Below, piece by piece: positions 1 through 10,705 of a stretch of 42,168 nt of DNA. Source of the DNA: an uncultured Bacteroidales bacterium (GTDB taxonomy: Bacteria > Bacteroidota > Bacteroidia > Bacteroidales > Muribaculaceae); the NCBI GenBank assembly GCA_902793405.1, contig CADBDH010000025.1, forward strand, positions 1 through 42,168. Reading direction: 5' to 3'. Under the pieces are notes generated by a model, which had not been told where the DNA came from, did not search any database, and was given only the letters and a program-made list of their open reading frames with translations. The number at the start of each line of letters is the position of its first letter. Position 1 is the first letter of the stretch. The position numbers were made by a program, and so were the translations under genes.

Positions 1-96
1 GAGGTTCAGCACATTGCATGGGCATGCCACAACACACAGGCGGCATCCCTTGCATCGTTCCGTATTCACTACTACGGCTCCATGAATTTTTGCCAT
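1..96 (-). CDS. 4Fe-4S ferredoxin-type subunit, N-terminal 32 residues (cut by window edge)
   Basis: Only the first 32 codons lie in the window; the start ATG is at 96 on the minus strand. The fragment begins MAKIHGAVVVNTERCKGC and holds a complete C-x2-C-x2-C-x3-C-P cluster motif (Cys15, 18, 21, 25), the binding pattern of a [4Fe-4S] cluster. The short lead into ERCKGC resembles the small delta-type subunit of 2-oxoacid:ferredoxin oxidoreductases (KorD/VorD) that opens such operons in Bacteroidales. The subunit would pass electrons from 2-oxoacid oxidation to ferredoxin. The assignment to that complex is inference, because the catalytic subunits would lie beyond the left edge. Confidence 0.7.
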   Translation of the reverse strand, partial: MAKIHGAVVVNTERCKGCRLCVVACPCNVLNL

Positions 97-248
97 AAAA
101 AAGAAATAGTTTAAAGGTTATAAATTCTAAGTTTGTTTAGTACCCACAAAAATACTCCTTTTTGGGGACATAGCAAGCAAAAATGTATGATTATTTACCA
201 ACAAATGATGATTTTTTTGACGAGACCCTGCCAGCACCAGTAAAGAAG

Positions 249-283
249 CAGGCGGCTGGGCACGTGTGGTGTCCAGCCGCCTG
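249..283 (-). terminator. Hairpin downstream of hppA
   Basis: Perfect 11-bp inverted repeat (CAGGCGGCTGG at 249-259 and its complement at 273-283) with a 13-nt loop. It lies between the hppA stop and the ferredoxin-type start, both on the minus strand. No clean T-tract follows on either strand, so termination is likely but not certain. The remaining 97-373 sequence is AT-rich and shows no other gene. Confidence 0.5.
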
Positions 284-322
284 GCATATTGACGGGGGCT
301 CGCATAAAGCCCTTGTTGAGTT

Positions 323-352
323 CTCTAAACTCTAAACCCTAAACTCTAAACT
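323..352 (-). repeat. GTTTAGA/GTTTAGG heptad array after hppA stop
   Basis: On the minus strand about four 7-bp units reading GTTTAGA or GTTTAGG lie 21 nt past the hppA stop codon. The 21 nt between hold a GC-rich direct repeat (GCTCGC twice) rather than a clean hairpin. Related arrays follow four other genes in the window. Confidence 0.75.
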
Positions 353-373
353 GCGAGCGCAGCGAGCATCAGA

Positions 374-2797
<2,424 letters not shown>

Positions 2798-2884
2798 AGA
2801 TGTTCTCTAATTAAATCTGTTATATTGTTAGTTTTTAAAGATGTCAGTATTGGTTTTCAGGCAATCTCCCTCTGAAATTGCGTG

Positions 2885-2892
2885 CAAAGATA
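2885..2892 (-). promoter_or_regulatory. -7 element of hppA promoter
   Basis: The minus strand reads TATCTTTG, an exact Bacteroidetes -7 box (TAnnTTTG), 88 nt upstream of the hppA ATG. No clear TTTG is seen at the -33 spacing, which leaves room for activator-dependent transcription. Confidence 0.6.
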
Positions 2893-2984
2893 CTACCATT
2901 TTTTTAAGTAGGTGTAATTTTATTGAGAAATTAACACCACTGGCGCCAAAAAAATCCTTTTCGCGTCATAAAAAGCGCCAAAAT

Positions 2985-3058
2985 GATGGCAAAATAACCG
3001 ACAATACTTGATTTTGGATGACAAAATGCTGATACTTCTGCCATAATGGTGGCAAAAT
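2985..3058. repeat. Three 11-bp direct repeats, GRTGRCAAAAT
   Basis: GATGGCAAAAT (2985-2995), GATGACAAAAT (3017-3027) and GGTGGCAAAAT (3048-3058) start 32 and 31 bp apart, close to three helical turns. They lie 93-166 bp upstream of the hppA -7 box, in the gap between the hppA start and the DUF2461 stop. The spacing suggests binding sites on one face of the DNA. No protein is assigned. Confidence 0.5.
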
Positions 3059-3089
3059 CCCAGGTTATGATTTGTTACTTAATATATGA

Positions 3090-3755
3090 TTATTCAAACA
3101 CATAATTAAGGAAATCATGTAAAGGCTTGAGAGGTTGTAAGTCCTGAGCAACCCTCTCGACCCAGTCCTCGCAGTCAAAATAGCTCTCGTCAACGTGTTT
3201 GACCATGAGATACTCCTTCATTTTGAGGTATTTGCCCATGGGATGGTCCTTGTCATAGCCCTTGGGCATGGTCTTGAGTGACTTGGACATCCATTGGTAC
3301 CGCGAGGTGATATCGGGGTGATTGACAATGGCCAGGAATTCTTCGGGCTCGGCATCGATGAGACCCCTTAATTGTTCCAGGATAGGCTTCTCGGGCCACC
3401 AGATGCCGCCGCAAAGCATCAGCTCATCGACCCCGATGTGAACATAGTAAGCCGACTGCACCGTGTGCCGCCCGCCCTTGCCGATAACGCCCGAAAAATA
3501 GGTCTTGTAGGGGCGCTTGTCGTGGGAGAAGCGGATATCACGATAGATGCGGTAAACACAATCCTTGACGGTAAGTCCACGCACGTCAGGGAAAAACTGG
3601 CCGACGAGGGCGATGAGTCGCTCCATATCCTGTTCCCATGCACCGCGCAGGGCATCATACCTGTCCTTGCGCGCCTTGAACCATGTGCGATCGTTGTTGA
3701 TGGCAAGCTGCCGGAGGAAATCAAGAACCTCAGAGATGTTGCTAGCAGATTTCAT
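3090..3755 (-). CDS. DUF2461 family protein (TIGR02453)
   Basis: A 221-residue cytoplasmic protein without signal peptide or membrane segment. It matches the DUF2461/TIGR02453 family over its full length: an N-terminal segment with NNDRTWFKARKDRYD, then the core RIYRDIRFSHDKRPYKTYFSG and the YYVHIG stretch that define the family. Length is typical. The biochemical role of the family is not established, and nothing in the neighbourhood suggests one. It stands alone between the hppA regulatory region and its own promoter at 3784-3814, so it is probably transcribed singly. Confidence 0.9.
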   Translation of the reverse strand: MKSASNISEVLDFLRQLAINNDRTWFKARKDRYDALRGAWEQDMERLIALVGQFFPDVRGLTVKDCVYRIYRDIRFSHDKRPYKTYFSGVIGKGGRHTVQSAYYVHIGVDELMLCGGIWWPEKPILEQLRGLIDAEPEEFLAIVNHPDITSRYQWMSKSLKTMPKGYDKDHPMGKYLKMKEYLMVKHVDESYFDCEDWVERVAQDLQPLKPLHDFLNYVFE

Positions 3756-3783
3756 AATTGCATACTACTTTTATTAAGCCCCA

Positions 3784-3814
3784 CAAAGATAGTCATTTTC
3801 CCCAATATCACCAA
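3784..3814 (-). promoter_or_regulatory. Promoter of the DUF2461 gene
   Basis: On the minus strand TTGG (3814-3811), 19 nt, then TATCTTTG (3791-3784): a good Bacteroidetes -33/-7 pair, with the -7 box 28 nt from the ATG at 3755. Confidence 0.65.
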
Positions 3815-3931
3815 GTTAGGTGGGTATGGAAATACATTTCCCACGTCTTAAAGAATTAAACAAATACAGCCATAAAAGCGACAAACCGACAAGCGCAAAA
3901 ATAAAATATTTGAAAAAATATTATCAAATTT

Positions 3932-3963
3932 CTTGTTTAACCGAAAAATCGTTATTAACTTTG
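3932..3963 (+). promoter_or_regulatory. Promoter of the first C10 protease gene
   Basis: CTTG (3932-3935), 20 nt, then TAACTTTG (3956-3963), an exact -7 box, 64 nt ahead of the ATG at 4028. The surrounding 3756-4027 stretch is AT-rich with no other gene. Confidence 0.65.
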
Positions 3964-4027
3964 GGGCGCTGTTAACGATTACCTTAATTCAAAACAACAT
4001 ACATTAATCATTTAATCTAAAAGGCTT

Positions 4028-5182
4028 ATGAAGAAAATTTTATTCTTGCTGACCGCCCTGATCGTGGCGATGTCTTTGTCGGCTGCACCCGTTGACCAGG
4101 TCACAGCCAAAAAGAAAGCTGAGAGTTTTCTTAAACAGATGTATGGAGACAAAATAATGTCTCCCGGTGCCCTAAATCCCGTGTTGCTCAAAGCCGAAAT
4201 GGGCAACGTGAAGATTACCGAGCCCGTTTATTACATCTACAACACCTCAACCACGTTTATCGTAGTTGCCGGTGATGACCGTGCCGATGAAATCCTGATG
4301 GTGGGCGACCGTCCCTTGAAGGATGTGAACAGCCTGCCCCTGGGCATGCAAGACCTGCTGGGCCAGTACAAGGACCAGATCATGTACCTGCAGGAGCACC
4401 CGGGCATGGGGTCCAAAGTGCTGCTCAGCCCACAAAACGCGCCTAAGCTGCGCGCCGGCACCTACGGCCCGCTGCTGACCTGTAACTGGGACCAACAGGC
4501 ACCCTATTGGAACCAGTGTAAATTCGGCAGCTATCAGTGTCTGACGGGTTGCCCCGCCACATCGGCCTCGATGGTGTTCTACTTCTGGAAATATCCAACA
4601 GATCCAACCCCCGTTGTTCCTGGTTACAAGTCAACCATCAGCACGGGAAGCTATAGCTCGAGGAGCTACACCCACTCGGCCCTGCCCTCGACAACCTTTG
4701 ACTGGGCCAACATGCTTGACGACTACACCGGCAGTTACACGACTGCCCAGGGTAACGCTGTTGCCACCCTGATGCACTATGTAGGCCAGGCCGAGCACAT
4801 GGGTTATGGTACCGATGGTAGCGGTGTGAGTGTTGACAGTGTGAGCAACATCCGCAACGCTTTCACTTTCTTCGGCTATGACTCGAGCTCTACCCGCTTT
4901 GTCAAGAAGACCAGCGCCTACAGTGGTGGTACCACGCTCTACACCGATGCACAGTGGGCCGCTATGATTCAGGAGGAGATGGCCGCTGGCCGTCCCATCG
5001 TGTTCTGCGCCGTTAGCTCCAGCGCCGGCGGACACGCCTTCAACGTTGACGGCTATAACAGCAGCACCAACAAGTACCACATCAACTTCGGTTGGAGTGG
5101 CGACGGCAACGCCTGGTGCTCGCTGAACTCCTTCGGCTACAGCAGCTACAACTTCAACGTATATCAGCAGATGGTACGCTGA
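4028..5182 (+). CDS. C10 cysteine protease (streptopain type), cut short by a frameshift
   Basis: A secreted cysteine endopeptidase. The 384-residue product has a signal peptide (1-19, ending LSAA), an inhibitory prodomain (about 20-125, with the family stretch FIVVAGDDRADEIL), and a C10 catalytic domain (about 145-384). The nucleophile is Cys175 in GCPATSASM, the catalytic His is His336 in GHAFNVDGY, and Asn353 and Trp356 lie in HINFGWSG. All catalytic residues are therefore present. Reading ends at QQMVR, exactly where the paralogues continue QQMVIGIQPP into an Ig-like domain. The missing continuation lies immediately downstream in another frame (5176-8532). The simplest explanation is loss of about 31 nt at 5176. 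The product may still be an active protease without its C-terminal region. A sequencing or assembly error is the main alternative. Confidence 0.9.
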   Translation: MKKILFLLTALIVAMSLSAAPVDQVTAKKKAESFLKQMYGDKIMSPGALNPVLLKAEMGNVKITEPVYYIYNTSTTFIVVAGDDRADEILMVGDRPLKDVNSLPLGMQDLLGQYKDQIMYLQEHPGMGSKVLLSPQNAPKLRAGTYGPLLTCNWDQQAPYWNQCKFGSYQCLTGCPATSASMVFYFWKYPTDPTPVVPGYKSTISTGSYSSRSYTHSALPSTTFDWANMLDDYTGSYTTAQGNAVATLMHYVGQAEHMGYGTDGSGVSVDSVSNIRNAFTFFGYDSSSTRFVKKTSAYSGGTTLYTDAQWAAMIQEEMAAGRPIVFCAVSSSAGGHAFNVDGYNSSTNKYHINFGWSGDGNAWCSLNSFGYSSYNFNVYQQMVR

Positions 5183-8100
5183 GCGTTAGCCCCAGCTCGC
5201 TGAGCTTCAGCACCACTGCAGGTCAGACCGTGACCAAGACCTTCACCGTGACCGGTACCAACCTGACAGGCAACGTGACGCTGACCAAGAGCGACGCTAA
5301 TGGCGTTTACACCATTTCGCCCACTACCATCAGCGCCAGTGCAGCTGCCAGCGGTGCCACCGTTACCGTGACCTACAACCCCACGGCAGCCGGTACCCAA
5401 TCAGGCACCATCACTGTTGCAAGCAGCGGTGCTACCAGCAAGACCGTTTCGCTGAGCGGCACGGCCACCGCAGCCACCCTCGAGACCTACACTCCCGTGA
5501 TGAGCGCTGCCAACAGCAGCTACATCACCACCAACAGCTTCCGCGCTAACTGGACCGACCAGACTCCTACCGCTAACGTGGCCAGCTATACCCTGCAGGT
5601 AAACGAGAAGGGCAGCACCCCCGCCACCAGCCAGCTGGCCAACATCGACCTGAGCGGTGTGACCCAAGTCACCAACTCCGACGGCTATCTGACCGACGTG
5701 GCCAGCAACATCTCCAGCTATCTGGGCACCGGATGGACCGCATCGACCTATGTATATGCTAACACCGGCATGCTCATCACCGGCGGCAACCTGGTATCGC
5801 CCACCTACAGCCTGAGCGGCTACAGCAATGTGACCGTTAAGGTAACGGCCTACTCCTACTACTCGAGCTACTATGGCAACGCCACCCTGAGCGTGGGCAC
5901 CGGCAGCCAGACCAAGACCCAGGCTTTGACCGACAACAGCACCACCTACACCTTCGTGCTGAATTGTGCAACAAGCGACAAGGTGACCATCGGTTCGACG
6001 AGCAACTACATCAGTGTAAGCAAGATTGAGATCTATGCTGGCGATGCTTCTTCCCTCAATAAGTTTGCAGCCAGCGAGACCGGTGGCGAGACCAGCCGCA
6101 CCATCACGGGTATCACCAACAAGTACTACACCGTGAACAACCTGAAGGCTGGCGGCACCTTTGTATATAAGGTGAAAGCCATCTACACCGACGGTACCGA
6201 GAGCGCCTGGAGTAACGAACAGGAAGTTACCCTGAACGAGGAAGTTGTTGCTACTCCCACCCTGACTGTAACTCCCGCATCGTTGAGCATGACTGCTTAC
6301 ACCGGCGAGACAGCTACCGCCACCTTCAAGGTAACGGGTACTGACCTGACCGGCAACGTGACCTTGACTAAGAGCGGCTCGAGCGTGTTCAGCATCACTC
6401 CCACCACGATCACGGCAGCCAATGCCGCCAACGGTGTGAACGTGACTGTAACCTATGCTCCAACCGCCACCGGCACTCAGACGGGCACCATCACCATTGC
6501 CAGCACGGGTGCCGAGAGCAAGACCGTCAGCCTGACGGGTACCGCCACCACCGCTCCCATCACGACCTACACTCCCGTGATGAGCGCTGCCAACAGCAGC
6601 TACATCACCACCAACAGCTTCCGCGCCGACTGGACCGACCAGACCGCAAGCGCCAACGTGGCCAGCTACACCTTGCAGGTGAACGGCCAGGGCGGTTCCA
6701 CCCCGTCGACCGGCCCCACCCTGCTGGGCACCATCGACGGCAGCAACTACACCGGCAGCTACAAGACCATCACGCTGAGCTCGCCTTGGGGCGGCAGCAA
6801 CGTGAAGGGCGGTAATAGCGCCGTTTACTTCACCAAGAGCGGCAAGATCACCTTCACGATTCCTTCGGGCTACACCAACGCCACCTTCAGCGTGAAGGTT
6901 ACCACTTCGAACAACTCCTATGGTACCGGTAACGTCACCGTCAAGTCCACCAACACCTCGGCTGTGGGTCACACCTTCGCCAAGAACGAGACCTACACCT
7001 GGACTGTTACGGGTAGCGCAGGCGACGTGATCACCCTGACCACGACCGACACCAGCTACTCGCCCGACATGACGATGATTCAGGTTTATGCAGGCAACAC
7101 CAACCTTAACGCCACCGAGACCGGCGACGCTAGTGCCCGCACAATCACCGGCATCACCAACAAGTACTACACCGTTACCGGTCTGACGACAGCCGGCACC
7201 TATACTTATAAGGTGAAGGCCATCTACACCGACGGCAGCGAGAGCGCCTGGAGTAACGAGCAGAGCGTTACCCTCAAGGAAGAAGAGCCCGCCGCTACCC
7301 CGACCCTGACGGTAACTCCCGCCAGCCTGAGCATGACGGCCAACGTGGGTGCTACCAAGACGGCTACCTTCAAGGTAACCGGCGCCGACCTGACCGGCAA
7401 TGTAACCCTGACCCTGAGCGGCGCCAGCGTCTTCAGCATCTCGCCGACGACCATCACCGCTGCCAATGCCGCCAATGGCGTGAACGTGACTGTAACCTAT
7501 GCTCCCACCGCCTACGGCTCACAGACGGCTACCGTTACCGTGGCCAGCTCGGGCGCTGCCAGCAAGACTGTTGCCCTGACCGGTAATGCCACCATCAACA
7601 AGGCCAATCCCGTACTGAATGCAGCCACCAACATCAGCAGCACCGGCTTCACTGCCAACTGGACGCACGATGTTGACGCATCGGTTGTTTCGAGCTACAC
7701 CTTGTATGGCACGCTCACCGCACAGCCTGGCGGTGATGAGCCCAGCGGCGCTACCTTGCTGGGTACCATCGACGGCAGCAACTACACCGGCAGCTATGCA
7801 ACCGTCACGCTGACCTCGCCGTGGAGCGGTACCAACGTGAAGGGTGGCAACGGTGCCGTTTACACCAAGAACAGCACTTCGGGCTGGTGGTGGAACAGCA
7901 CGACGACCTATGGCTACATCTACTTCACCATCCCGTCGGGCTACAGCAATGCTACCTTCACTGTCATGATCACCACCGCCAACACCAGCTATGGTAGCGG
8001 TAACATCACCGTGAAGTCGGCCAAGACCTCGGCCGTTGGCCACAGCTTCTCCAATGGTGAGACCTATGCATGGACGGTAACCGGCAGCGCTGGCGATGTC

Positions 8101-8532
8101 ATCTCGATCTACTCGACCGACAGCAGCTACTCGCCCGATATGACGATGATTCAGGTTTATGCCGGCACGGCATCGCTCAATGCTACCGCAACCGGTGACA
8201 ACACCGACTTTGTAATCACCGACATCGACGCCGGTTCGACGGGCATCACCCTGAGCAACCTGGTTGAGGGTGGTACCTACTCCTACTACCTGGTTGCCAA
8301 CTATGTTGACGGCACCACCGCTACCAGCAATACCCAGGAGGTAACGCTCATCAGCCTGAATGCTAATCCCAACACCGCCATCAACAGCATCGCTGCCGAC
8401 GGTGACGAGATCGAGTCGGTAACCTACGTCAACCTGTCAGGTATGACGAGCAAGGAGCCTTGGGACGGTGTCAACATCGTGGTAACCCGCTACCGCAACG
8501 GTGTGACCAAGAGCAGCAAGGTTCGCTACTGA
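5176..8532 (+). CDS. Out-of-frame C-terminal part of the C10 protease: Ig-like/FN3-like repeats and type IX-like tail
   Basis: This open frame continues the preceding gene, shifted by one base; the only earlier in-frame start (5092) would read the catalytic domain out of frame. About 1118 residues are very rich in Thr, Ser, Gly and Asn. It has three rounds of an Ig-like domain (starting near 5180, 6253 and 7300) and an FN3-like domain (starting near 5485, 6565 and 7610). Each FN3-like domain contains an inserted beta-rich module before its second half, recognised by YTVNNLKAGGTFVYKVKAIY. The end, VTYVNLSGMTSKEPWDGVNI and following residues to KVRY, resembles Bacteroidetes type IX secretion tails, so this member lacks the dockerin pair of its paralogues. 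Without a repaired frame, translation of this part is doubtful; treat it as the remnant of one gene with 4028-5182. Confidence 0.75.
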   Translation, partial: TLSVSPSSLSFSTTAGQTVTKTFTVTGTNLTGNVTLTKSDANGVYTISPTTISASAAASGATVTVTYNPTAAGTQSGTITVASSGATSKTVSLSGTATAATLETYTPVMSAANSSYITTNSFRANWTDQTPTANVASYTLQVNEKGSTPATSQLANIDLSGVTQVTNSDGYLTDVASNISSYLGTGWTASTYVYANTGMLITGGNLVSPTYSLSGYSNVTVKVTAYSYYSSYYGNATLSVGTGSQTKTQALTDNSTTYTFVLNCATSDKVTIGSTSNYISVSKIEIYAGDASSLNKFAASETGGETSRTITGITNKYYTVNNLKAGGTFVYKVKAIYTDGTESAWSNEQEVTLNEEVVATPTLTVTPASLSMTAYTGETATATFKVTGTDLTGNVTLTKSGSSVFSITPTTITAANAANGVNVTVTYAPTATGTQTGTITIASTGAESKTVSLTGTATTAPITTYTPVMSAANSSYITTNSFRADWTDQTASANVASYTLQVNGQGGSTPSTGPTLLGTIDGSNYTGSYKTITLSSPWGGSNVKGGNSAVYFTKSGKITFTIPSGYTNATFSVKVTTSNNSYGTGNVTVKSTNTSAVGHTFAKNETYTWTVTGSAGDVITLTTTDTSYSPDMTMIQVYAGNTNLNATETGDASARTITGITNKYYTVTGLTTAGTYTYKVKAIYTDGSESAWSNEQSVTLKEEEPAATPTLTVTPASLSMTANVGATKTATFKVTGADLTGNVTLTLSGASVFSISPTTITAANAANGVNVTVTYAPTAYGSQTATVTVASSGAASKTVALTGNATINKANPVLNAATNISSTGFTANWTHDVDASVVSSYTLYGTLTAQPGGDEPSGATLLGTIDGSNYTGSYATVTLTSPWSGTNVKGGNGAVYTKNSTSGWWWNSTTTYGYIYFTIPSGYSNATFTVMITTANTSYGSGNITVKSAKTSAVGHSFSNGETYAWTVTGSAGDVISIYSTDSSYSPDMTMIQVYAGTASLNATATGDNTDFVITDIDAGSTGITLSNLVEGGTYSYYLVANYVDGTTATSNTQEVTLISLNANPNTAINSIAADGDEIESVTYVNLSGMTSKEPWDGVNIVVTRYRNGVTKSSKVRY
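5484..6626 (+). repeat. Near-identical long repeats inside the C-terminal repeat region
   Basis: The 63 bp at 5484-5546 recur without change at 6564-6626, an offset of exactly 1080 bp. A second identical pair of 32 bp lies at 6730-6761 and 7765-7796. The first pair encodes the opening of the FN3-like domain (TYTPVMSAANSSYITTNSF). Identity at the DNA level points to recent duplication or gene conversion. Confidence 0.85.
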
Positions 8533-8581
8533 TCCGAAACCGATTATCGGGTAAGATTTACCGATAAACATCCCTAATCAT

Positions 8582-8617
8582 GAGGGCGTTGCCGACGTGG
8601 CAATGCCCTCATTTTTT
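8582..8617 (+). terminator. Rho-independent terminator after the C10 gene
   Basis: A 12-bp stem with one G-T pair (8582-8593 with 8599-8610), a 5-nt loop and a T6 run at 8612-8617. Confidence 0.85.
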
Positions 8618-8660
8618 GTTATAAAATGATAAATAATGCCATGACAGCCACAAAAAACCA

Positions 8661-8699
8661 AGAAAACTTTTGGAGTTTTAAAAGTTTTCTGTACTTTTG
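8661..8699 (+). promoter_or_regulatory. tetR promoter with overlapping 30-bp palindrome (candidate operator)
   Basis: TTTG (8669-8672), 19 nt, then TACTTTTG (8692-8699): an exact Bacteroidetes promoter. Overlying it is a perfect inverted repeat, AGAAAACTTTT (8661-8671) and its complement (8680-8690) with an 8-nt spacer. The left arm contains the -33 box and the right arm ends one base before the -7 box. This is the geometry of an autoregulatory TetR operator. Binding is inferred. Confidence 0.75.
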
Positions 8700-8736
8700 C
8701 GGCCACAAACAGATCATATCATTACTACGCATCAAC

Positions 8737-9351
8737 ATGGATACAAGAGAACGTATTGTGACTGAATGCACCCAGATGCTGATGAGTGTGGGTCCCACAT
8801 CCATGACTATGGATGATGTGGCTCGCGCCTGCGGCATCTCGAAACGCACTCTCTATGAGACCTTTCCCGACAAGCGGACGCTCATCGGGGAGTGCATTCG
8901 CCATGAGCACGAATTAAAGAACGACGCGATGAAAGAGATTTTCAGCACGTCGTCTAATTGCTTTGAGGCAATGTTCCGCGTCTATCAGCGAGCGCGCAAG
9001 ATGTACCAATCGACATCGGTTGCGTTTATCAACGACATCAAGCGCCTGTACCCCGACATCTTTGAGAGACATGTCGAGAACGAGAAAAACGTGATCAACG
9101 GCATCGCATCGGTGCTGCGCCAGGCTCAGGACGAGGGCTTGGTCATCAAGCGCATCAATCCTGAAATTGCCGCCTACCTGTTCTCGCAATCAATGCGTGT
9201 GCTGCACGAAGATTTCAACGGAGACAAATACGGCTTCAAGCAGGAGGACATGTTTGACCACGTGTTCGTGAGTTTCCTGAGAGGCGTCGCCACCATCAAG
9301 GGCATCGAGATGATCGAGTATCTCGAGAACCAACAACAGCAAAATCAATAA
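8737..9351 (+). CDS. TetR/AcrR family transcriptional regulator of the efflux operon
   Basis: A 204-residue DNA-binding regulator. Residues 1-50 form the TetR N-terminal helix-turn-helix, with TSMTMDDVARACGISKRTLY followed by the usual YETFPDKRTLI. The remainder is a helical ligand-binding and dimerisation domain of ordinary length. An in-frame ATG at 8626 was not used because it would place the promoter (8669-8699) inside the coding sequence; ATG 8737 gives the standard TetR N-terminus. The gene ends 13 bp before the TolC gene and is probably the first gene of the efflux operon. By family habit it would repress its own promoter and the pump until a toxic ligand binds. The ligand is unknown. 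Confidence 0.93.
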   Translation: MDTRERIVTECTQMLMSVGPTSMTMDDVARACGISKRTLYETFPDKRTLIGECIRHEHELKNDAMKEIFSTSSNCFEAMFRVYQRARKMYQSTSVAFINDIKRLYPDIFERHVENEKNVINGIASVLRQAQDEGLVIKRINPEIAAYLFSQSMRVLHEDFNGDKYGFKQEDMFDHVFVSFLRGVATIKGIEMIEYLENQQQQNQ

Positions 9352-9364
9352 AACTACCAATACA

Positions 9365-10705
9365 ATGTTCAACAAGAAGTTTTTCTACATTATCTTATTA
9401 ATGCTCTTGAGCGGCACGTTGAGCGGACAAGCCCAACTGTCGCTGTCGCTTGACGAGTGCATCCGCATCGCCCTGAACGAGAATCCCACCATCAAGGTGA
9501 AGGAGATGGAGATCACCCGTGTGGACTACAGCCGCAAGGAGGTGAGGGCACAATTGCTGCCTACCATCAACATGGTGGGCCAGTACCAGCGCAACCTGTC
9601 GTTGCAGACCATGTACATGGACACCGATGCCGGCACCATGGCCATCAAAATGGGTAGCGACAACACCCACGCTGGAGGTTTCCAGGCATCGATTCCACTG
9701 GTAGTGCCCCAGCTGTGGAAAACCATCAAACTGAACGAAAACCAGATTCTGCAGAACCTGGAGGCGGCCCGCGCCAACAAGCTGTCGCTGGTCAACCAAG
9801 TGGAGAAGACCTATTATGCCCTGCTGCTGGCCCAAGACAGCAAGCGCGTCATCGAGGAGAACCACGCCACGGCAAAACTGAATGCCGACATTTTCCAGAA
9901 GAAATATGAACTGGGTGCCGCATCAGAGTATGATGTGCTGCGCGCCAACGTTGCCGTGAGCAATCTGGAACCGGCAATCATGGAGGCCGATAATTCCATC
10001 ACTGCCCTGACGCTTCAACTCAAGGTCCTCATGGGCATGGACGTGCGCACCGATATTGTACCGAGCCAGCAACTGAGCGATTTCAGGGGCGAGATGTATG
10101 AGCGCGTGTTGAGCAATACCCTGGGCAGCGACACCACGCTGGCCAACAACACCAGCCTCAAGGCGATGGACCTGCAGACCGACTACCTGAAAAAAGTGGT
10201 TGACGTGCAAAAGATGGCCTGGTACCCCACCCTGACCGGTAGCGCCAGCCTGATGTGGCACTCGATGAACAACGGCAGCCCCTTCAGGGGTCTGAGATGG
10301 AGCCGCGCCTCCAATGTTGGCCTGTCGATTGCATTCCCCCTCTTCCAGGGCGGCCAGCGCTATTACAAGCAGAAACAGGCCCAGATTGCCGTCGATGAGA
10401 TGAAATGGCAACGCGAGAACCTGGAGCGCAACCTGCACATGCAAGTTGCCACCCAAAGCAATACCATCGCCAAGAACCTCAAGCAGATCGAGAGCAACGA
10501 GGACGGCGTCCACATGGCCGAAAAAGCCAACGACATCATGCAGCAGAGCTTTAAGATCGGTGCGGCAACGTTCATCCAGTTGCGTGACACCGAGGATGCA
10601 TTGATGGCTGCCCGCCTGGCCTATTACCAGGCCATCTACAACTACCTGGTTGCCGAGAGCGACCTGGAATATGTGTTGGGCAACACGCACTATGTCAAGA
10701 ATTGA
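9365..10705 (+). CDS. TolC family outer-membrane efflux protein
   Basis: The 446-residue outer-membrane channel of a tripartite efflux pump. A signal peptide (1-23, ending SGQAQ) precedes the TolC-type start LSLDECIRIALNENPTIKV. Two long alpha-helical, heptad-rich repeats follow (about 30-225 and 240-445), the second with SIAFPLFQGGQRYYKQKQAQ, a typical strand-to-helix transition of the family. Length is normal for TolC/OprM-type proteins. It sits between the TetR regulator and the membrane-fusion gene and should dock to that protein to connect the inner-membrane pump to the outside. Confidence 0.93.
   Translation: MFNKKFFYIILLMLLSGTLSGQAQLSLSLDECIRIALNENPTIKVKEMEITRVDYSRKEVRAQLLPTINMVGQYQRNLSLQTMYMDTDAGTMAIKMGSDNTHAGGFQASIPLVVPQLWKTIKLNENQILQNLEAARANKLSLVNQVEKTYYALLLAQDSKRVIEENHATAKLNADIFQKKYELGAASEYDVLRANVAVSNLEPAIMEADNSITALTLQLKVLMGMDVRTDIVPSQQLSDFRGEMYERVLSNTLGSDTTLANNTSLKAMDLQTDYLKKVVDVQKMAWYPTLTGSASLMWHSMNNGSPFRGLRWSRASNVGLSIAFPLFQGGQRYYKQKQAQIAVDEMKWQRENLERNLHMQVATQSNTIAKNLKQIESNEDGVHMAEKANDIMQQSFKIGAATFIQLRDTEDALMAARLAYYQAIYNYLVAESDLEYVLGNTHYVKN

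Noticed and set aside
323-352. Telomere or linear replicon end suggested by TTTAGGG-like units
   Set aside because: The arrays are short, internal, and follow genes on both strands; they do not mark an end.
5401-6972. 523-codon minus-strand open frame opposite the repeat region
   Set aside because: Its Gly/Val/Ala-rich translation mirrors the Thr/Ser/Asn-rich repeats of the opposite strand; no independent support.
8626-8736. Upstream in-frame start for the TetR gene
   Set aside because: It would include the promoter and palindrome at 8661-8699 within the coding region, and the extra 37 residues do not resemble TetR proteins.
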